From: Onchocerca volvulus | Lineage: Eukaryota > Nematoda > Chromadorea > Rhabditida > Onchocercidae | Assembly (NCBI GenBank): GCA_000499405.2 | Contig: HG738139.1 | Span: 13,070,898-13,134,897 of the forward strand | DNA length: 64,000 nt | Direction: 5' to 3' | Shown here: positions 52,001 through 61,000 of the stretch, in pieces | How the letters are laid out: every line of letters starts with the position of its first letter | Position numbering within the stretch: the stretch's first letter is position 1 | Program-made: the position numbers and the translations under genes | The notes under the pieces: generated by a model | What the model was told of the DNA's origin: nothing | What the model saw: the letters and a program-made list of their open reading frames with translations, nothing else | Database searches by the model: none

Positions 52001-55000
52001 CGGATGCACCAACCAAACTTTTGCTACCATCGCTTCCGGGTACCAAATGGGAGATGCGCATGCGTACACAAACAATTGAGGAAGGTCAAAAACCATCGTA
52101 CAGTCCATGGAGTGATCGTGTAACTTTGGTAACTCAGGCTCTTCCCGGTGAATTATTCCTGACAGTTGAACCGAAAACACCAACTTCGGCGGTAGTTATT
52201 TGGGATTTGGCTGATCAAGATCGGAAATGGAACTATGGTGTAGATATTACTTATCGATTGAAGCAATTGGGTGGTTGCGTAGAATCACGAAGCGGTAGTC
52301 ATGAACCAGTAACAAACTATAATGTGCAAGATAAACAAATTGAACTTCATGATTTGATACCTGGTTCCGAATATGAAGTAGTCGTTACTCCACGACGTCC
52401 ACCAGGTTTGCGATCATCTATCGCAACGCCTAAAACTGTGCGCCGTTTCAGGACCATGGCTACCGTTCCATCTGGTCCTCCACGTAATCTACGTGGTGAA
52501 GGACGTCGTGATACTGAAATTTTCTTCAAATGGGAACCACCAATATGCGAAGAACAGAATGGTGAAATAACACAGTATGAATATGAGGTGACAGGTGCTG
52601 AAGAATGGAATGATATGAAACGTGAAGGTGTAACACCACGTACCAATGCTGCAGTAGATCAGATGAATCCTGGTACCACATATAATGTACGTGTACGCGC
52701 ATATACCAGTGAAGGACCTGGACCATGGTCGGAAGCAATTCAGATTACTACCACTGGTACCGAATTGGGACCACCTCGAGAGCTTACCGCAGTGCATACA
52801 AAACCTAAAGAAATTCAATTAACTTGGCTTCCACCGTATCCGGAACGAGCACCAGTACTCGTCTATAAAGTTAGATACAGTCCACGTGCCGATGATTCTA
52901 ATCCGGTTGAGATGGAGCTTTCCGGTGATGAATTGAGCTGTACCGGATATAAAAGTCCGTTGATTACCAGTGATAGCATATGTGCAACAGTGAAATCATT
53001 ACAACCGGATACAACTTACCGGTTTGCTGTTCAGGTTTGTGAATTTACGCTTTTCTGAAAAATTCGATTTTTTTCTTTTTCCGAATGATAAATTGCATGT
53101 TTTTATTCGTCCATGAGAAAATTTTTTTGACCAAAATGTTAGTTTCGAAACGAAATTTATTGAAATTTTTTGATCAAATCTGGTTTAAAATTGAAAATTG
53201 AAAATTTTACTGTATATATCATTTAAATTTCAATCTTAAATCTCCTATATCTCTTTAATTACGAACTTTCAGGCTCAATCACCTAGTGGTAATTGGGGTG
53301 AATGGTCACCAGCCTATTTTGCGACTACACGTTCTAGCGATGAAGGACCGATACCTGGAAAGTTACGATTGGTATCTGCAGGACACGATAATCTTCGTGT
53401 AAACTGGACAGCACCACCAGCTGTTAAAGATGTTGTGGATCAATATTTGGTACAATTTTATTTATGCAAATTTCAAGAATCTTGACAAAAATGTTCGATG
53501 ATTACTTGAATACTTTGAAAAATCAATTTTTGTTCTTTAAATTAATTTTATAAATTTTAGGTTAGCATATCGTTAGTCAATAAACAACCGAAACAATTTA
53601 CTGTACGTGGTGATCAAAATGATTATCATTTTCGTGAATTGGAACCAGCAACATATTATAATATTACGGTACAGGGCTTATCAGAAGGCAAACGAATGTG
53701 GTTCATAACGGAAGTTTTTTCAACCGCCGATTACGGTATTCATTAATTTTACAGTATATTTTGGCTTGACGAGCATAGAATCCTGCAAATATTTCAATTT
53801 CGATGTTTCTCGAATTAAATTTGTTGTGAAGATCGGAATCTTGATCATTTTTTTGTACCACAAATTTTAGTTATTTGAATTTTAGGAACTGGTTTACTTT
53901 GGTGGTTACCTGCACCGACAGACTTAAAATTGCTCGAAAAATCTGATCGATTTATGCATGTTGCATGGAGTCCACCAGAAATTTTCGATGAAGCCTATAA
54001 AGATTTAATTACTCATTACAGAGTGAGTTAATGAATTCAAAATTAATTTTAAATTTATTCAAGACTTCTTGATTGAAAAAAAATATCCTTAGAATTTTTT
54101 AAATAAAATTTTCGTATTCTAGTGTCTTAATAAATCCAATTCTGATGACAGACTTAGCTCAATTCAATATGAATTTCAGGTAACAATAGCACCATTTGAT
54201 CCATACACTGGTAAAACCGGTCGACCACGCAATTACTCAGTACCGTATCCGGGAACATCGATTAAATTTGATAATTTATCACCAAAAACAATTTACAATA
54301 TTACGGTACAAGCTGGTACTAATAGTGGTTACGGTGAAATTTTATGGGGTACTTATAGTACTCTTGCACCAGGAGAGAATCACGTATTACGGTTATTGGA
54401 TCGTACACCAACATCATTGACTGTTGAATGGGATTCAACAGTTCTTGGTGACAGAGGATATACCGTATGTTTTCTTAACATTCATTTTTGATTGTTATGA
54501 ATGATCTGTAAACTTTTTTGTATTTCTGGATTTTTGAATTTTAATTTGATCAGCTTTGCAAATCTTTGACCTTTTGAATCTTTGGTTAATTTCATTCTCT
54601 AAATTAAATCTTGAATTTTTCAGCTTTCATGGGAAAGTTTACATTCTGCTTTCAAACATGTTCCTATCAATGTTGTCCGTTCAACAGAAGTTGCTGCTGG
54701 TACCACTCAGTACACAATCGAAGATTTGGAACCTTCAACAGTCTACAATGTCACCTTGCAACCACGACCAGGTAAAGCAGCCTGGGGTGCATATGCTACC
54801 TTGCCACCAGGATGGTTCATGGTACGTAATTTGGTATGGTGCGATCGAACCAACTATGCTATATCGTTGACCTGGGAACCAGTAAACCGGAATAAAGCAA
54901 CACACTATCAGGTGCGATACCTGAGATTTAAAGAACGTGATGCTATTTGGACCGAAGAAAATGAAGTTAGAGCTGTAGAATTGCTTTGTCCCAAAGATGG

Positions 55001-58000
55001 CTGTAATCGACATTGTTATTTGGTTTTCAATCTTATTCACAATCCAAAGGAATACGTCTTTCAAGTACGAGCTAAGGTAAGTCACTTGCTTTTTTCACGT
55101 ACGTCACGTCAACGGAATCGATCTTATCACTTAATTTTTAATGTTTATTTTAAAATGTTTCAAAATGCTTGCTGATCTTTTCATTGTTATTTTTTCACTT
55201 TTTTAAATTACTATTAACTAGTTCTAAAATGCTATAGAATTATTAGCCTTTCCTGATCCGTACCATAGTTCTCTCAATAATTGTTGATAATATAACTATG
55301 ATTATTGATATTCTCAATAACTAGATAGTAAAGTTCATTAAATCAACGATTGATGCGAAATTTAAAAGATGAAAAATTTCAGGTAAACAATCAATGGAAT
55401 CGATGGCGAACAGCAGGTAAACCAAGTGTTATTGAGAAATCGGAACGAAAAAAAGCATGTTGTATTGTACCACCACCATATATGGTTGAAAATATTGGTA
55501 TGGCCGGAACATTTTGGGAAGTGGACATTGCACCGGTTGAAACACACCCACGGAATATTACGTTAGTTTTATATGAATTTCGCAATCAATGCTTTTTGAT
55601 TATATTTGAGACTATCATCGCAAATCTAGAAAATTCGCATTTCATAATGATGAGCCATTGTTGCACTTCACATAATTATGAATATGCTGTTGTCTTGACG
55701 ATTGTCGTAATTTCAGCGTTAAAAGAATTTCTGCTCTTTTATTAGTTATACACTGAAATGATTGATCTAATCTAGCAATAAATGATTCGTTCAGGCGTTA
55801 TTATGTTGTGGTTGATGAACGTGAACCAGCAGGTAGTACTAATTGGACCGAATTAACCGATAAAGTTACGGCAAACAAAATGAAAATTCCGTATTATGTA
55901 GCAGCATCGTTCAATCCTGATACATTACCTGGACCACAAAAAATTCGAATTGGTGATGGGTCAGTAATCGGTGGTTACCTAAATTACCCATTAGTTAAGG
56001 GTAAAAAGTATAATTATGAAATTTATTCGGTTTGGGAGATGAATGGTAAAACAGCTGCTGTAGCACGTCAACGAGGTTTGCTTATTGGAATATTTATATT
56101 TAAACATATCATTTTAATGATATTATATTGATTATTTAATTACCTGACCAAATTTCTCCGAGAATAACTTTTCTTAATCTATGAACTAGTTAAAAGTTAG
56201 TTTTTTTTTTTTTTGTTTTTGAATGACTAATGAATAGACTATATCTTTCTATCACTATACTGTCATCTATTCATAAGTTTTTAAATTTTCGATCCTGCAA
56301 ATTACTCTACATAATATTAAGAATCGTTCAAAATTCTTCAAAGTAAAATCTACGGTGTATTTATGGATTATAATTACAATTTTGCCCTTTGAACTTGCGG
56401 CAATCCGAATGAATCGATTGTTTATCTTCTTCACCAATGAAGAAGTAGTCTGTAAGATGGGATATATGTATAATAAAAAATATATCATAACACCATTTAT
56501 TATTTCTAACCATTTAAAATTCTTCTCAAGAAATAATGAGAAGGATAAGTTTCATTGAAAGTTGAATTCAGAAAATAATCATTAAAGCATTGAAGTTATC
56601 AAAGTTTAAATATGTTCCACGAATTTCATACATATATATTGAAAAGTTAATAATTTTTTATTTTAAAAAAATTAAGGTTTTGATGATTAAAATTGTGATG
56701 AGAAATATGGTATGAAAGGAAATGATAAAAGAGAGAAGGGAAGAAAAAATAAGGAAAGATAAGAAGACAGAATATTTAAAACTTATTTCTAAAATATATT
56801 TCAGAAGTATTACTGGTAGAAGCTGAAATCTTTCGAAAATTTGATTAATTTTCGACTATTTCGTACCGAAATGTTAATTTTGATTTTAGATCGTAAAATT
56901 AGTTTAGAAATTTCTCAAACTTGCTTTTAAGGCGATGTCTTGATTTTCGATTTTTTTTTTTTGGTTTAAAAAAAATTTTTTTTTTAAACTTCAAAAAATA
57001 TTCCATATTTTAGAAGATTGCGAGAACTTGGAGGTAAATCACCAATTAGGTTAATCAATCGATAACCGAGGAAATTTAAAGGAAGAGCACAATATTGCAA
57101 AAACTGTAGATAAAATAACAACTTAGATGATTACTAATAAGGAAGAAGAGAATAAAATATAAAATATTAACTATCAGATAGTTAATATTTTGTATCCAAA
57201 AGTTAAAAATCGATAATAGCAATGCCTATGACCAAAGCAGATTGAAAATTATACTTAGGCGAGCGTATACTGACAATTAAAGTTGTTTCAGCTACAGAAA
57301 TTTTTCTGCAAGATATGATCCATTTGGTGAACAGATCATTTTTAGGCCTTGCAGGTCCTGGTACCTTAGCTGGTCCAAGATCTATGTGACACGGTGACAA
57401 TAAAGAAAATTTGCTAGATTTTTCAAAAACAAGAATTTTTGGCTTTGAAATGGCTAGCTCACTCAAAAATTCTGTCAGTTAAACAATGGAACTAATTATT
57501 ATCTAACATTTGTTAAATTTTTGTAACCTAAGTGTTACGATCAATAAAATATATTTTTTATCTAAAATTATAACCTTATAATCTTATCAACACCATAATC
57601 TCAAAATAAGATAAGATAATATTCTATGGATATTACTAAAGTTTTGATCATTTATCATCACCATTATCATTTCTTTAAGAAACTAAACTAATTATGCAGA
57701 TCATGAAATTTTTTTGCCTCTATCCTTTTTTTTTTTACACGATTTCCTCTTACAAAGTTTTAGCTCGTTAGCTGATATGCAAGCAATTCATCATAAGCAA
57801 ACTTTTTTCTTGGAATTGAACTTAGCTTGTGCAACTTCATAATACTTTCCAATTTAGTCATTTTTTTTTTGAACCGTTTTTTTTTTTTTTTTTTTTTTTT
57901 TAATTAACATGACATCTATTCATTGTGACAAATTGGACAAGTTCTTTTAAACTAGAGCTTATCTTATTTGCAATACTTTTATTGATGATGCTGCGACACA

Positions 58001-61000
58001 ATTGGTAAAACCGGTTCGATGCGAGCTTTGGATGAGCGATTTGCGAATGTTTGGCAAATTTTTCGAGATTAACAACTTTTTTTTTGCCATTCGTACAAGG
58101 CATTTTGTAATTTTGAAATGAAGAATTTTAAGAGCAAAAATTAATTTTCAAAGACAATTATCAGTATGATTGAACTGTAAGTTTTTACGATAGTTGCTTT
58201 TACTTATTTTCGAATGTATTGTTTGGTTCTTTAAAAGATTTGGCTCGAACCATTGATTCATTTCATTTTATTCTTTTTTTTTCAATTATTGGTAATTCAA
58301 ACTTCCCTATTATATTAGTAGTTTCGAATTATGTAAAATGTTTGAATTTCACATAGATTTGTTGTAATTATCGCACCGAAACGAGATTTATCCGAAGCAA
58401 TAAAAAAGGGTAATAGAAGGGATTGAAATATGGGATAAATCAATAAATTTTAATTGAAAATGGAATGAGTTTTAACTATGAAGTACTTTTTTCTTTGTAA
58501 AATGCGCGGCAATTTTATGTTTAATAATGTTACCATTAGATGAATTATACAGAAAAAAACAAAAAAAAAAGATTCAAATTAGTAAGCTCTAATTATGAAT
58601 AACAATAATTATGATAATTTGATAGTATTTGCTTTGCAATTAGCTTAAAAAATATTTTAATTTGTAATATTTTATTTTATTTATTTTAAATATTTTGTTT
58701 TAAAAAAAATTTGAAACAACAAGTACAGCTTGGTACTTTTTCCTCCATTTATTGCACAATTTGGCTAAATAATTAGAGAATTTATTTTCTAGCAATAATA
58801 TTAATTTAATTAATCCTTCATGTTTTTATGTAGATTCGGCCATCTGTTTTTTTTTTTTTCATTTAGTAAAATAATTGCAGATGAATAAAATTTTAAAAGG
58901 AATTTTTTTTTAAAGAATTTTCAATTTTAGGACCTTATAAATGGACAAAATTCGTAGAAATGATGAAGAATCTGCAGAAGCAAGATAAATGGGAGAGGGA
59001 ATAAGATAAATAAGATCATAAATTTTGTCTTCTCTTAAAATCTGTATTTCGATAGTTATAAGATTTCCATAAATCGGTAAATTTAAATATTTGGCGAATT
59101 CATAATTGCAAGAAGAAATAATATATACAAACTTGACTTCATTAATTGATTATTTTCTAAAACAAGATATGGGAATGGATAGGATTCATGACAGAGTAGA
59201 AATCTACAAAAAAATCTTTTTAATTAAGTAAATATTTTCAAAATATTCGCGATATTTAATTTATCAAATTTAAATTTTTTTTTTATAGAATAATTCAGAT
59301 AATAAACAATTAGCTATCAATTCAATTTCACAGAGAGTATGAAAGCTAGCTAATTTATCCGATATGTTGAAATTTGAATAATTTCAAATGTTTCAAAATA
59401 ACCGAATGATATTTAACCTAGATCGATGTGATAAATGCAAAATTTTTCATTTATTCTACGAAATCAATTCCCTAAAAATTCACATTTTCATCATATTTAA
59501 TGCTCGACGATCATTCCTTCATGTATTAATTCATCTTTCTAACAATCTCATAAATTTTGCCAATATCATTTCCGCATTTTGCTAATTCTATTTTTGCTCC
59601 ATTAGAAAACTCGTTTATTTGTGCGTGAGATATAAATTACATAATAGAGCTAATAAAATTACATAAGAATTTCGGAAATTTTTATGCAAAATTTCATTTC
59701 ATGCTGAATCACGAATAATTTAGCATTGTTGTTAGATTCAATTCAAAAATTGCTTAACTTGAAAGATCGGACGAAATATTTGCAATATGATACGATGATC
59801 ATAGAGATAATCAAATCGGATGAGATATCATGTTTTCAACGTGTTATGATCGTAGATATATGATGAACAAGAAAAAAAAAATCAAATTCCCACCATTGTA
59901 GCGTTTTTTTGCTTGATTATATCGCATCGTTTGTTGTCCTGCTTATGTAGGATGTTTCATTAGTACTCTTGATAATAGATTAAATATTGATAATTCAGCA
60001 TCCTTATCAATTCATTAAGTATTTTTTTTTTAATATACTAACAAGGAAATTAATTATTGAATATATCTCGAGAATAATTTCTTGAATATTTAATAAATTT
60101 TCTCTCGAAATAGAACAAATAACGTTACTGCAAAAGAAAAAAAAGAAAGATTTCTATTGGAAAGATTATTTTATCGGAAAAAAAAAACTATCGAAAAGAT
60201 TATTTTTCCTGTTTACTTTTTTTTCTCAATAGAAATAATCATCGATTTTCGTTAGTTAATGTCATTGAGATGATATATTTCAATTGCGGTTAGATTATTT
60301 TTTCATAGAAGAATTGTCAGGGAGTTATTTTCTTTTTTTTGTTTATTAAATTTTTTTTCCAAATAAATTACAATCGATTTTTGTAAATATCATTGAGATG
60401 GTTATATTTTGATAACGTTAGAAATGAAAATAAAACAATGAAGTATGTTTTTGGTATGAAAGAAAGAAATAAAATTGCAGAATGAGAAGTTTATTTTTTA
60501 GTTTCATTCATCATCCATCGGGCGCTTCTTCATCGAAAAATAAATCAACATGTGAAGAAATAGAGAAATGAAATTATTGAAAAAAAAAAAAAAAAAAAAT
60601 TTCGTTGTATATTTCACTGCTGCCTCTCATAGCAATAGTTTTCTATTGTTGTTGATTCTTCCTTCCTTCCTTTTTTTTTTTTAGTAAATGGTGATTCAGT
60701 AGCATTTTTTCAAATAATCAACTAAAATCTTATATCCAACATTTCTCGTTTCTTCCTCGCTTTAAGTTAAATCTAAATCGGTGATTGATCGATGAAGTAA
60801 AAGAAGCAGAAGCTATTGGATGACAATAATTGCTTCTAGTATTGGTAATGAATAGTCATGATTGGTGACAAACGGGTGACACTGTAGTAGTGTAAATTAT
60901 CCACCTGAACCAACTGGTTGACTTGGGTGAATTGTAAGAAGGACGAATTTCGAATTGAACTCGTTTTTCTGCTTTCCTTACCAATTAACTAATTTTCAAT

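Noticed and set aside
52347..52818. Overlapping minus-strand frames of 99-109 codons
   Set aside because: Antisense shadows of the 1.2-kb let-805 exon 40.
54735..55085. 116-codon minus-strand frame
   Set aside because: Antisense shadow of let-805 exon 45, whose sense frame encodes FN3 sequence with intact splice phases.
56805..56854. 14-codon terminal frame (EVLLVEAEIF...) after an acceptor
   Set aside because: It would suit the last strand of FN3 module 38, but it is too short to separate from chance and cannot act as an internal exon in the right phase.
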